23,780 nt of DNA, taken from the NCBI GenBank assembly GCA_002449695.1, contig DJXI01000007.1, positions 1 to 23,780 of the forward strand, written 5' to 3'. The stretch is from Verrucomicrobia bacterium UBA7008. Lineage in GTDB: Bacteria > Verrucomicrobiota > Kiritimatiellia > RFP12 > UBA1067. Every line of letters starts with the position of its first letter. Positions within the stretch are counted from its first letter, which is position 1. Below the pieces are notes generated by a model. That model was not told the DNA's origin. It was given only the letters and a program-made list of their open reading frames with translations, and searched no databases. This document shows positions 14,818 through 22,126 of this stretch, piece after piece. The translations under genes and the position numbers were made by a program.

Positions 14818-17800
14818 ATGGGAAAAAAGAGATTTTGGCTGGGCCTGGCCGTCGGCATGGCGCTGGGCGTGGCGGGGACGCTTCTTGTCTCCTGCATCGA
14901 TTTCGCGGTCGTGCGCGCGCGCGCTGAACAGCGGGCGGCGCACATGAAACCGGCGGCCGCCGAGCCGGCGGCGGCCGCGGACGCCGAACCGTCGTCCGAC
15001 CCCGCCGAGCCCTCGACGCCCGCGCCGGCCGTCACGAACCGTCAGCCCGTCGTCGATTTCGCGCACGGCGGGCGCTATCTGCCGCCGGTCGGTGCGCGGG
15101 CGGTGGCGATCCGCAGCGTGAACGTCGCGCGCGTGCACGCCGAGATCCGCCGCGTGCCCGCCGCCAACCTCGTGCAGATGCTGGCGCTGGAGGAGGGCGC
15201 CTACCGGCACATCCGCCGCCGCTGGTACGAGAGCGACGCGCAGAAGGAGGAGTTTGTCGAGAGCCTGTCGACCGAACCGTCGACGTGCGAGATCGTCGCG
15301 GCGAACCGGCTGAACGAGGAGGAGACGAACCGCCTGGCGTTCGTCTCGCGCGAACGGGCGCCGACGCTGGACGGCGTGGCGGCGGACGGCAACGGCATCT
15401 ACCTGCTGATGGTGCGGCGCGCGGACGTGGCGCGGCGCGACAGCTCCTCCTGGTGGGAGGACGACGAGGACCGGCAGTTGTTCAATCCGGCGCGCTATCG
15501 CGTCGTCTGCGTGACGGACCTGGGGCTGAGCGTGCGCCAGACGTCCGAGGGGCTCGCGGTGTGGGTGACGTCCTTCACCACGGGGCGGCCCGTCGCCGGC
15601 GCGGCGATCGACGTCTATTCCACGGCGAACATCCGCCTCGGCACGGCGGTCACGGATGAAAACGGCTGGTGCCGGCTGGCGGTGGCCGAGGGCGGCGAGC
15701 CGTTCGCGGTGGTGGCCACCGCGGCGGACGGCGGCGACATGTCGTTCATCGCGCTGAGCGGTTCGACGAGCGTGGAGGAGTCGGTCGAGGTCCGCGGGCG
15801 CGAAACGTATCTCGCGCCGGCGGACTGCACGGCGTTCGTCTGGAGCGAGCGCGGCATCTACCGCCACGGCGAGACGATCTTCCTGCACGCGATCCTGCGC
15901 AACGGCGCGGGCGTCGCGCCGCCGCCGTTCCCGGTCGAAGTGCAGCTCGTCAGCCCGAAGGGGAACGTCCTCGCGCGCGAAACGCACGTGCCGGACGCGT
16001 TCGGCGCGCTGTCCACGACATCGTTCGCGGTTCCGGCGGAGCAGATGAGCGGCCGCTGGCAGCTCCTCGTGAAGGTGCCGGGCGAGAAGGGCGTGACGCT
16101 GGGCTCGCGCGTCGTCAAGATTGAGGAATTCGCGCCGCCGCAGATCCGCGTGAAGGCGGCGGTCGTCGCGGCGGAAGGGGCCGCGCCCCGGCCGCAGGAT
16201 TTCGCGTTCGATGTCACGGCCGAGCATCTCTTCGGCGGCGCGGCGGCGGGCCTGCGCTGCGAGGGCGCGGTCGTCTTCGAGGACGTCGCCTTTGCGCCGG
16301 ACGGGTGGCGCGGCTACACCTTCGGCGACGAGACGCGCGGCCTGAAGCCCAACTTCCGTCGGCTGGCGGCGGACCGGCTGGACGAACGCGGCGCGTGCCG
16401 GTTCGCCGCGCCGCTTCAGAAGGAGACGGGCCTGCCGCGCGCGGCGGTCCGCTGCACGGCGCAGGGGACGGTGTTCGAGGACGGCGGCCGCCCCGCCAAT
16501 GCGCGCGCGCGCGTCGTCGCGCACTACTATCCCTACTACATCGGTTCGCCGCTGACGGAATGGCTGCGCAAGCCGGAGACCGGGCGGCCCGTCGTCGCGC
16601 TCGCCTGCGTCGCGCCCGACGGCCGGCGGCTCGGCGAGACGAAGCGGCTGACGGCGACGGTCGAGCGCATCGACACGGTCTATTCCTGCTCGCGCACCCG
16701 CGAGGGCTGGATGACGTGGACGTGCGACCGCGTGCGCGTGCCCGTGGGCGGGGCGCTGGCGGTGACGGCGACGCCCGACGGCGACGTGGAGCTGGAGCTG
16801 CCGATCGACGCGTGCGGCGACTATGCGCTGACCGTCCGCGATCCCGAAACGGGCGTGTGCTTCAGCAAGTCCTTCTATCTGTCCGACTGGGGCGACGCGG
16901 CGGTGCGCGCGCCGCTGGCGAATCCGACGGTCGTGACGGTCGCGCCCGACAAGCCGTTCTACCGCGTCGGCGACGTGCCGCGGCTCGTCGTGAAAAGTCC
17001 GTTCACGGGCACGGCGCTTTTGACCGTCTGCCGCGACGACCTCGTGCACGCGCAGGTCTTCGCGCTCGATCAGGCGACGGGCGAAATCGACCTGCCGCCC
17101 GTCACGCACGCATGGGCGCCGAACGTCGAGGTGCACCTGTCGGTCGTGCAGGCGCTCGCCGCCGGGACGGACCATCTGGCCGTGCGCGCGCACGGCGACG
17201 CGACGATCCTCGTGCGGCCGGCCGAACGCGAGCTCGCCGTTCAGGTCGCGCCGGAGCTGCGCGACCGCACGCTGACGGCGGCGGTGACGGCGCCGGGCGC
17301 GCGGCGCGCCGTGGTGACGGTGGTGGACGAGGGCATCAACCTGCTGACGGACGAGCGCACGCCCGATCCGCTCGCCTTCTTCGCGCGCCCGCGCCGGGCG
17401 GCGGACGATACGCTCTACGATCTCTACAGCCGGCTGCTGCCGGTGCTGGACGACGACACGCTGCGCATCGGCGGGGTGAAGACGGGCGGCGACGTCGGCG
17501 CGGAGCTGCTCGGCCGCGTCAGTCCCGTGCCGACGCGGCGCTTCACGCCGCTCGCGCGCTGGCAGGCGGACATCGAACTGTCCGACGACGGCGCGGGCGC
17601 GGCGACGTTCGCGCTGCCGGAGTTCGCGGGCGAGCTGCGCGTGACGGCCGTCGCCTACAGCGCGACGGCGACGGGCTCGGCCGCGACGCGGCAGAAGGTG
17701 GTGCCGAAGCTGATCATTCAGCCCGACGCGCCGCGCTTCGTCGCGCCGGGCGATGCGTTCGAGGCGTCGCTGCCGCTCGTGAACAGGAGCGGCGGCGCGG

Positions 17801-19365
17801 GCGAGGTGGTCTACTCGGTCGCCGGCACCGCCGGGACGGTGACGCTGAAGGACGGCGAGACGCGCGTGCTGCGCGTGCGCGTGACGGCGCCGCCGCAGCC
17901 GGGCGAGATGGAACTGGCGTTCACGGCGGACGGATTCGGCGAGCATCACGACGCGGTGATTCCGCTTCCCGTCCGTCCGGCGGTCGCGTGGCGCGAGCAG
18001 GCGGGCGTGGAGGTGCTGGCGCCGGGGCAGGCGCGCGATTTCGCCGCGTATGCGTCCGACGGCCGCTTCACCTACGCGGTGTCGTCCTCGCGCCTGGGCG
18101 AGCTGCGCGCGGCGCTCACGTGGCTCGCGGACTATCCTCACGGCTGCCTGGAGCAGACGTCCTCGCGCATCTTCCCGCTCCTGACGGCGGACGGCATCCT
18201 TGCGGCGCAGTCACCGGTGGCGGATCGCGTCGCGGACTACGTGGCGGCGGGCGTGCGCCGCGTCGAGTCGATGATCCGCGCAACCGATTTCGTGATGTGG
18301 CCGGACTGCAATTCCGCGCCGTGGGACCGCGAGGTGTCGCTCTACGCGGCGCACTTCCTCGTCGAGGCGGAACGGAGCGGCGCGCGGCTGAAGCCGGCGT
18401 CGCGCCAGCAGGTGCTGAAATTCCTGCGCGCGTGGGCGCTGTCGCCGACGAACAGCATCTCCGCCTACGCCTGCCACACGCTCGCGCTCGCCCGCGCGGC
18501 GGACAAGGACCGGATGCTGCATCTCTACGACCGCCGCGCCGATCTGGGGCTTCTGGACCGCGCCCGGCTCGCGCGCGCCTTCGTCGCCGTGCACGACCGG
18601 CCGCGCGCGACGGCGCTCCTCGCGGGCGCGGACGCGCCGTCGTCCGTCAAGGAGGCGGCGTTCCTGCTGCTCGCGCAGCTGGAGCTGGACCGCGGCGACG
18701 CGCGCATTCCCGCGCTCGCGCGCTATCTGGAGGCGAACCGCGACCCGACGCGCTTCAGCTGGGGCACGACCGAATCGAACGCCCACGCGCTTCTGGCGCT
18801 CGGCGCGTACTACGCGACGCTGCCGCTCGTCGAGGGCCGCCCGGAGATCGCGCGCGACGGCGCGACGCTGACCAACGTCGGCGACGGGACGGCGTTCGTC
18901 AGCTGGCGGAGCCTGACGCTGCCGGACGCGTCGACGGTGACGAACGAGACGAGCGCGCTCGCGATCGAACGCACCTTCCTGACCGCGGACGGCGCGGAGG
19001 CCGATCTCGGCGATCTGCACCGCGGCGACCTCCTCTTCGTCCGGCTGAAGCTCAAGAGCGCCGTCGAGCGCGACTACGCCGACCTCGTGATCGAAGATCT
19101 GTTCGCGGGCGCGTTCGAGCCGGTGCACGACGCGCCGGCGGCGGGTCTCCCGGACTGGGTGATGCGCACGGACGCGCGCGACGACCGGATGCTGGTGTTT
19201 TCGAAGAAGTTCAGGCTGGGCCGCAATGAAGAAGTCGTCTACACCTATCCCGTGCGGGTGGTTTCGTCGGGCGTGTACGCGCTGCCGGCGGTGGCTGTCG
19301 AGGCTATGTATCAGCCTCGCCTGGCTGCTCGCTTCGGCGCTGGCCGCGTCGTGGTGCGCGATTGA
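14818..19365 (+). CDS. Alpha-2-macroglobulin family lipoprotein (A2M, YfhM type)
   Basis: A 1515-residue bacterial A2M, a periplasmic protease trap that covalently binds proteases through a thioester. The N-terminus is a lipoprotein-type signal with lipobox LVSC (Cys26), followed by an Ala/Pro/Glu-rich tether (about 36-75). Macroglobulin-like beta domains follow: WSERGIYRHGE near residue 342 matches the 'DRGIYRPGE' signature, and VVDEGI near 835-840 matches the conserved A2M block. The thioester motif YPHGCLEQTSSR is intact, with Cys1110 and Gln1113, inside the alpha-helical thioester domain (about 1080-1350). The end, VVYTYPVRVVSSGVYALP, is the usual C-terminal beta domain. Length fits the family (about 1500-1650). 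The gene begins 12 bases after glgA with only a weak site (CCGGA), and its last 140 bases overlap pbpC. In E. coli yfhM and pbpC are also neighbours, supporting a shared role in defending and repairing the wall. Confidence 0.93.
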   Translation: MGKKRFWLGLAVGMALGVAGTLLVSCIDFAVVRARAEQRAAHMKPAAAEPAAAADAEPSSDPAEPSTPAPAVTNRQPVVDFAHGGRYLPPVGARAVAIRSVNVARVHAEIRRVPAANLVQMLALEEGAYRHIRRRWYESDAQKEEFVESLSTEPSTCEIVAANRLNEEETNRLAFVSRERAPTLDGVAADGNGIYLLMVRRADVARRDSSSWWEDDEDRQLFNPARYRVVCVTDLGLSVRQTSEGLAVWVTSFTTGRPVAGAAIDVYSTANIRLGTAVTDENGWCRLAVAEGGEPFAVVATAADGGDMSFIALSGSTSVEESVEVRGRETYLAPADCTAFVWSERGIYRHGETIFLHAILRNGAGVAPPPFPVEVQLVSPKGNVLARETHVPDAFGALSTTSFAVPAEQMSGRWQLLVKVPGEKGVTLGSRVVKIEEFAPPQIRVKAAVVAAEGAAPRPQDFAFDVTAEHLFGGAAAGLRCEGAVVFEDVAFAPDGWRGYTFGDETRGLKPNFRRLAADRLDERGACRFAAPLQKETGLPRAAVRCTAQGTVFEDGGRPANARARVVAHYYPYYIGSPLTEWLRKPETGRPVVALACVAPDGRRLGETKRLTATVERIDTVYSCSRTREGWMTWTCDRVRVPVGGALAVTATPDGDVELELPIDACGDYALTVRDPETGVCFSKSFYLSDWGDAAVRAPLANPTVVTVAPDKPFYRVGDVPRLVVKSPFTGTALLTVCRDDLVHAQVFALDQATGEIDLPPVTHAWAPNVEVHLSVVQALAAGTDHLAVRAHGDATILVRPAERELAVQVAPELRDRTLTAAVTAPGARRAVVTVVDEGINLLTDERTPDPLAFFARPRRAADDTLYDLYSRLLPVLDDDTLRIGGVKTGGDVGAELLGRVSPVPTRRFTPLARWQADIELSDDGAGAATFALPEFAGELRVTAVAYSATATGSAATRQKVVPKLIIQPDAPRFVAPGDAFEASLPLVNRSGGAGEVVYSVAGTAGTVTLKDGETRVLRVRVTAPPQPGEMELAFTADGFGEHHDAVIPLPVRPAVAWREQAGVEVLAPGQARDFAAYASDGRFTYAVSSSRLGELRAALTWLADYPHGCLEQTSSRIFPLLTADGILAAQSPVADRVADYVAAGVRRVESMIRATDFVMWPDCNSAPWDREVSLYAAHFLVEAERSGARLKPASRQQVLKFLRAWALSPTNSISAYACHTLALARAADKDRMLHLYDRRADLGLLDRARLARAFVAVHDRPRATALLAGADAPSSVKEAAFLLLAQLELDRGDARIPALARYLEANRDPTRFSWGTTESNAHALLALGAYYATLPLVEGRPEIARDGATLTNVGDGTAFVSWRSLTLPDASTVTNETSALAIERTFLTADGAEADLGDLHRGDLLFVRLKLKSAVERDYADLVIEDLFAGAFEPVHDAPAAGLPDWVMRTDARDDRMLVFSKKFRLGRNEEVVYTYPVRVVSSGVYALPAVAVEAMYQPRLAARFGAGRVVVRD

Positions 19366-21358
19366 GTGGTCGCCGGAGGGGTCCGACGACTTTCCGGGCG
19401 GCGTCGTGCTGCGCGACGCGGCGGGCGAGATCCTGCGCGTGTCGCTGGGCCCGGGCGACGTCGACTGCCGGCCGTTCTACGCGGCGAGCGCCGACGACTG
19501 GATCGTCAAGGCGCTGATCGCCGCCGAGGACGGAAGCTTCTGGACGCACCCCGGCGTGCGGCCGCTCTCGGCGCTGCGCGCGCTCGCCCAGAACGTCTTC
19601 TCCCGCCGCCGCATCTCGGGCGCGTCCACGATCACGATGCAGACCGTGCGGCTGATCCGCCCGCACCGCAAGGGGTACGCGCAGAAATGGGTCGAGGCGT
19701 TCCGCGCGCTGAAGATGGAGCGGCAGCGCGACAAGCTTTGGATTCTGTCGCAGTACCTCAACCGCGCGCCGTTCGGCTCCAACTTCATCGGCATCGAGGC
19801 GGCGGCGAACGGCTGGTTCGGCAAGGGCGCGAAGGACCTCGGGCTGGGCGAAGCGGCGCTCCTCGCGGGGATGGTGCAGGCACCGTCGCGCTTCCGTCCC
19901 GACCGCGGCCTGGACGCGGCGCTCAAGCGGCGCGACTACGTGCTCGCGCGGATGCAGGCGCTGGGGCTCGCGACGCCGGAGCAGGTCGAGGGCGCGAAGG
20001 GCGTGGTGCCGGCGCTCTGCCGCGCGCCGCGTCCGTTCCGCGCGCCGTACTACTGCGACTGGTATCTGCGCGACGTGCTGGGGCGCGACCGCGCGGCGGA
20101 TCGACTGTGCGGCGCGTTCACGACGCCGCTCGATCCGGATGTGCAGCGCCTGTGCGAGGCGGCGGTGGCCGGGACGGACGCGCGCGGCCTGTCGGCGGCC
20201 GTCGTCGTCTTGCGCGTCGCGACGGGCGACGTCGTGGCGCTGGCGTGCAGCGGCGACTACTTCGGGCCGGAGGGTTCGCAGGTCAACACCGCGCGCGCGC
20301 CGCGCCCGGCGGGTTCGACGCTCAAGCCGTTTCTCGCGGCGCAGGCGCTGGCGCTCGGCGTGATTGGGCCCGACGCGACGCTCCTCGATGCGCCGCTTGC
20401 GGTGAAGGGCTACCGGCCGTCGAATTTCGACGGGCAGTTCCGCGGGCGCGTCTCGCTGAAGGACGCGCTTGTCCTGTCGCTCAACCTGCCGTTCGTGCGG
20501 CTGCTGCAGGAGGTGGGCGTCGACCGCTTCGCCGGCTACCTGCGCATGCTCGGCTTCCGTCACGTGCGCGAAGACGGCGTGTACGGCCTGGGGCTCGCGA
20601 TCGGCAACGCCGAGGTGACGCTCGTCGAGCTCGTCACGGCGTACCGGGAGCTTGCGCGGCGCGATGCGGTGGGCGGGACCGCGCGCCCGATTCCGCCGCC
20701 GGCGGCCGCGGTCCTCACCGACTTTCTCTCGGGCGAGGAGCGCAGCGCCGCCGCGCTGGGCCATGTCGCCGCCGTCGCCGCGCCGCGCTTCGCGTGGAAG
20801 ACGGGGACGAGCGCGGCCTACCGCGACGCGTGGACGGTGATGTGGAATCCCGAGTATGTCATCGGCGTCTGGCGCGGGCATCTGTCGGGCGGGTTCGGCG
20901 ACCGGCGGCTCGTCGGCGCGCAGGCGGCGGCGCCGCTCGCGTGGCAGGTGGCGCGCGCGCTCTATCCGGCGGACGCGGGGCCGTGGTACGGAGAGAGGGA
21001 AGAGTTGAGAGTTGAGAATGGAGAGTTGAGAGTGGAGAATGGAGAGTTGAGAGTTTCGTCCTCGACTTTCAACTCTCCACTTTCAACTCTCAACTCTCAA
21101 CTCTCTCTCGCCGTGCCGGAGGATGGCGCGCGCTTCGTGCTTGTGCCGAACCTGCCGCAGCAGCAGATCGTCTGCAAGGTGATCGGCAATCCCGACGGGG
21201 CGCGGCTGTGGTGGTTCGTGGACGGTGCGCCGATGGGCGAAAGCGTCGGCCCTGCGTCGTTCCCCGTGGAGATGACGGCGGGCACGCATGTCATCGCCTG
21301 CGCCCGGCTCGACGGCGAGACGGCCGAGGCGACGGTCGAAATCGCCCCGGCCGACTGA
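19226..21358 (+). CDS. pbpC: Penicillin-binding protein 1C (glycosyltransferase/transpeptidase)
   Basis: A 710-residue bifunctional class A type enzyme for peptidoglycan polymerisation. A basic N-terminus and one membrane anchor (about 27-45) precede the GT51 domain (about 60-250), with Glu101 in AAEDGSFWTHPG and the family block RAPFGSNFIGIEAAANGWFGK. The position that carries the second Glu in many class A PBPs (ILExYLN) is Ser175 (ILSQYLN). The transpeptidase domain has SxxK (Ser364-Lys367, AGSTLKPF), SxN (Ser418-Asn420) and KTGT (525-528), all intact. A repeat-encoded linker (592-628) separates it from a BiPBP_C domain (about 630-710) typical of PBP1C. The ATG at 19226 lies within the A2M gene, so the anchor is encoded by dual-frame DNA; no later ATG keeps the anchor. 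A start further in, at a non-ATG codon, cannot be excluded. Confidence 0.9.
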   Translation: MKKSSTPIPCGWFRRACTRCRRWLSRLCISLAWLLASALAASWCAIEWSPEGSDDFPGGVVLRDAAGEILRVSLGPGDVDCRPFYAASADDWIVKALIAAEDGSFWTHPGVRPLSALRALAQNVFSRRRISGASTITMQTVRLIRPHRKGYAQKWVEAFRALKMERQRDKLWILSQYLNRAPFGSNFIGIEAAANGWFGKGAKDLGLGEAALLAGMVQAPSRFRPDRGLDAALKRRDYVLARMQALGLATPEQVEGAKGVVPALCRAPRPFRAPYYCDWYLRDVLGRDRAADRLCGAFTTPLDPDVQRLCEAAVAGTDARGLSAAVVVLRVATGDVVALACSGDYFGPEGSQVNTARAPRPAGSTLKPFLAAQALALGVIGPDATLLDAPLAVKGYRPSNFDGQFRGRVSLKDALVLSLNLPFVRLLQEVGVDRFAGYLRMLGFRHVREDGVYGLGLAIGNAEVTLVELVTAYRELARRDAVGGTARPIPPPAAAVLTDFLSGEERSAAALGHVAAVAAPRFAWKTGTSAAYRDAWTVMWNPEYVIGVWRGHLSGGFGDRRLVGAQAAAPLAWQVARALYPADAGPWYGEREELRVENGELRVENGELRVSSSTFNSPLSTLNSQLSLAVPEDGARFVLVPNLPQQQIVCKVIGNPDGARLWWFVDGAPMGESVGPASFPVEMTAGTHVIACARLDGETAEATVEIAPAD
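21000..21106. repeat. In-frame inverted heptamer array inside pbpC
   Basis: The left arm (21001-21055) is eight 7-base units on the theme AGAGTTG, with AGAATGG and AGAGTGG variants. The right arm (about 21063-21104) is six units on the complementary theme CAACTCT, with CCACTTT and CGACTTT variants. The first 17 bases (21001-21017) are exactly complementary to 21088-21104. It reads through in frame as ELRVENGELRVENGELRV, then SSSTFNSPLSTLNSQLS, and joins the transpeptidase domain to the BiPBP_C domain. The flanks are strongly GC-rich and the insert is not. Confidence 0.9.
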
Positions 21359-21393
21359 CGGGGTCTGTCCCCAGACTGACGGGGTCTGTCCCC
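21353..21393. repeat. Tandem 20-base repeat spanning the pbpC stop codon
   Basis: GACTGACGGGGTCTGTCCCC occurs at 21353-21372 and again, identical, at 21374-21393, with one A between. Each copy holds a GGGG/CCCC mini-hairpin around TCTGT. The first copy supplies the last codon (GAC) and the stop (TGA) of pbpC. No T-run follows, so termination is uncertain. Confidence 0.8.
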
Positions 21394-21442
21394 GCGTTGT
21401 TCCGCCCGCGATACTCGGGCTCGAGAAATCAAGGGGGCCAGG

Positions 21443-21482
21443 ATTCTAGGTTCCTAGGTTTCTGGAAATCGAGTAAGTCTAG
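21443..21482. repeat. Degenerate CTAG octamer array
   Basis: TTCTAGG (21444), TCCTAGG (21452) and TTCTGGA (21460) are spaced by exactly eight bases, with a further TCTAG at 21478. It is the same 8-base theme as at 9137-9173, but more decayed. Confidence 0.6.
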
Positions 21483-21486
21483 ATTA

Positions 21487-21592
21487 GCGCGGCCGAAGCC
21501 GCGCGTTCTAGATGAGCCCGCGTGAGCGGGCGTTCTAGTCCAGCGAGCAACGCGAGCGATCTAGCCCTCTAGTCCAGCGAGCAACGCGAGCG
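21487..21592. repeat. Hairpin-plus-TCTAG modules and a 24-base direct repeat
   Basis: Module A is GCGCGGC, loop CGAA, GCCGCGC (21487-21504), followed by GTTCTAG. Module B is GCCCGC, loop GTGA, GCGGGC (21516-21531), followed by GTTCTAG. Then CTAGTCCAGCGAGCAACGCG plus AGCG appears twice, at 21535-21558 and 21569-21592. TCTAG starts at 21507, 21534, 21560 and 21568. Confidence 0.75.
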
Positions 21593-21637
21593 CCCTAAAC
21601 TTTCTCAAATTTTTGGCGCCCCGTTCAAAATCCCCAC

Positions 21638-21667
21638 TTGCGCGGGAGCGGTGAAATGTGATAAACT
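21638..21667 (+). promoter_or_regulatory. rpsT: Extended -10 promoter for rpsT
   Basis: TTGCGC (21638-21643), an 18-base spacer, then TG-A-TAAACT (21659-21667). The 18-base block from 21657 matches the promoter at 9514 at 16 positions. A start near 21674 leaves a leader of about 28 bases with AAAGGA (21687-21692) nine bases before ATG 21702. Confidence 0.7.
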
Positions 21668-21701
21668 ATACGGCGAACATTCCCAAAAAGGATAGATAAA
21701 A

Positions 21702-21998
21702 ATGGCTAATATCAAGGGCGGCCGCGCCGCCAGAAAACGTGACCGTCAGAACGAGAAGGCGCGCAAGCGCAATTCCGTCGCCAAGGCGAAGCTTCACGAC
21801 GCGCACAAGAAGCTCTTCAAGGCCGCCGACGCCGGCAGCAAGGAAGAGGCCGAGAAGAAGTTCAAGGAATTTGTTTCGGGCCTCGACAAGGCCGCGAAGA
21901 AGGGCATCATCTCCAAGAACACGGCCGACCGCAAGAAGTCCCGTGCCCAGCTCAAGCTGAACAAAATGAACGCAGCCGCCGCAGCGGACGCGAAGTAA
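21702..21998 (+). CDS. rpsT: Small ribosomal subunit protein bS20
   Basis: A 98-residue, strongly basic protein that binds 16S rRNA and helps assemble the 30S subunit. It opens MANIKGGRAARKRDRQNEKAR and ends with the family block DKAAKKGIISKNTADRKKSR, both diagnostic of S20. Length is slightly above the usual 85-90, from an Ala-rich tail (NAAAAADAK). The ribosome binding site AAAGGA is nine bases upstream. It has its own promoter and a hairpin terminator just downstream, so it is probably monocistronic. Family members in some bacteria regulate their own translation; nothing in the short leader here shows that. Confidence 0.96.
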   Translation: MANIKGGRAARKRDRQNEKARKRNSVAKAKLHDAHKKLFKAADAGSKEEAEKKFKEFVSGLDKAAKKGIISKNTADRKKSRAQLKLNKMNAAAAADAK

Positions 21999-22030
21999 AC
22001 CACAAAAGGCTGAACGGGAATGTGACGGCG

Positions 22031-22073
22031 AAGGGCATCCGGGGAAACCACCTTGGGTGCCCTTGCAATTTTC
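22031..22073 (+). terminator. Likely terminator after rpsT
   Basis: AAGGGCATCC (22031-22040) pairs with GGGTGCCCTT (22055-22064) over ten positions with one U-G wobble; the loop is 14 bases. Only a short T-run (TTTT, from 22069) follows after GCAA, so termination may be partial and let some transcription reach pgk. Confidence 0.6.
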
Positions 22074-22082
22074 AACTCGCAC

Positions 22083-22098
22083 TCGCGATCATTCGCGA
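22083..22098. promoter_or_regulatory. Repeated TCGCGA palindrome upstream of pgk
   Basis: TCGCGA, TCAT, TCGCGA: two copies of a palindromic hexamer four bases apart, 29 bases before the pgk start codon. It could be an operator or chance in GC-rich DNA. No clear -10/-35 for pgk was found. Confidence 0.25.
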
Positions 22099-22126
22099 CA
22101 GATACAGATAAAAAAGGAATACAAAA

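Larger units (their letters stand above)
21359..21701. other. Gene-free spacer of repeats between pbpC and rpsT
   Basis: About 340 bases without a gene. It holds the tandem 20-base repeat at the pbpC stop, CTAG-rich repeats and hairpins (21443-21592), an A+T-richer stretch (21598-21640), the rpsT promoter and its ribosome binding site. Confidence 0.75.

Noticed and set aside
14815..18141. An 1108-codon minus-strand open frame across the A2M gene
   Set aside because: Arg/Ala/His-rich shadow caused by high GC content. The + strand encodes a clear A2M with an intact thioester motif.
16305..19229. A 974-codon + strand frame overlapping A2M
   Set aside because: Low-complexity Arg/Ala/Gly translation without motifs. 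It is a second-frame shadow in GC-rich DNA.
19304..20881. A 525-codon minus-strand open frame across pbpC
   Set aside because: It is the antisense shadow of a gene with intact SxxK, SxN and KTG motifs.
21000..21106. Insertion-sequence remnant with terminal inverted repeats
   Set aside because: No transposase fragment lies between the arms; the arms are made of 7-base units and the interior is only a few bases.
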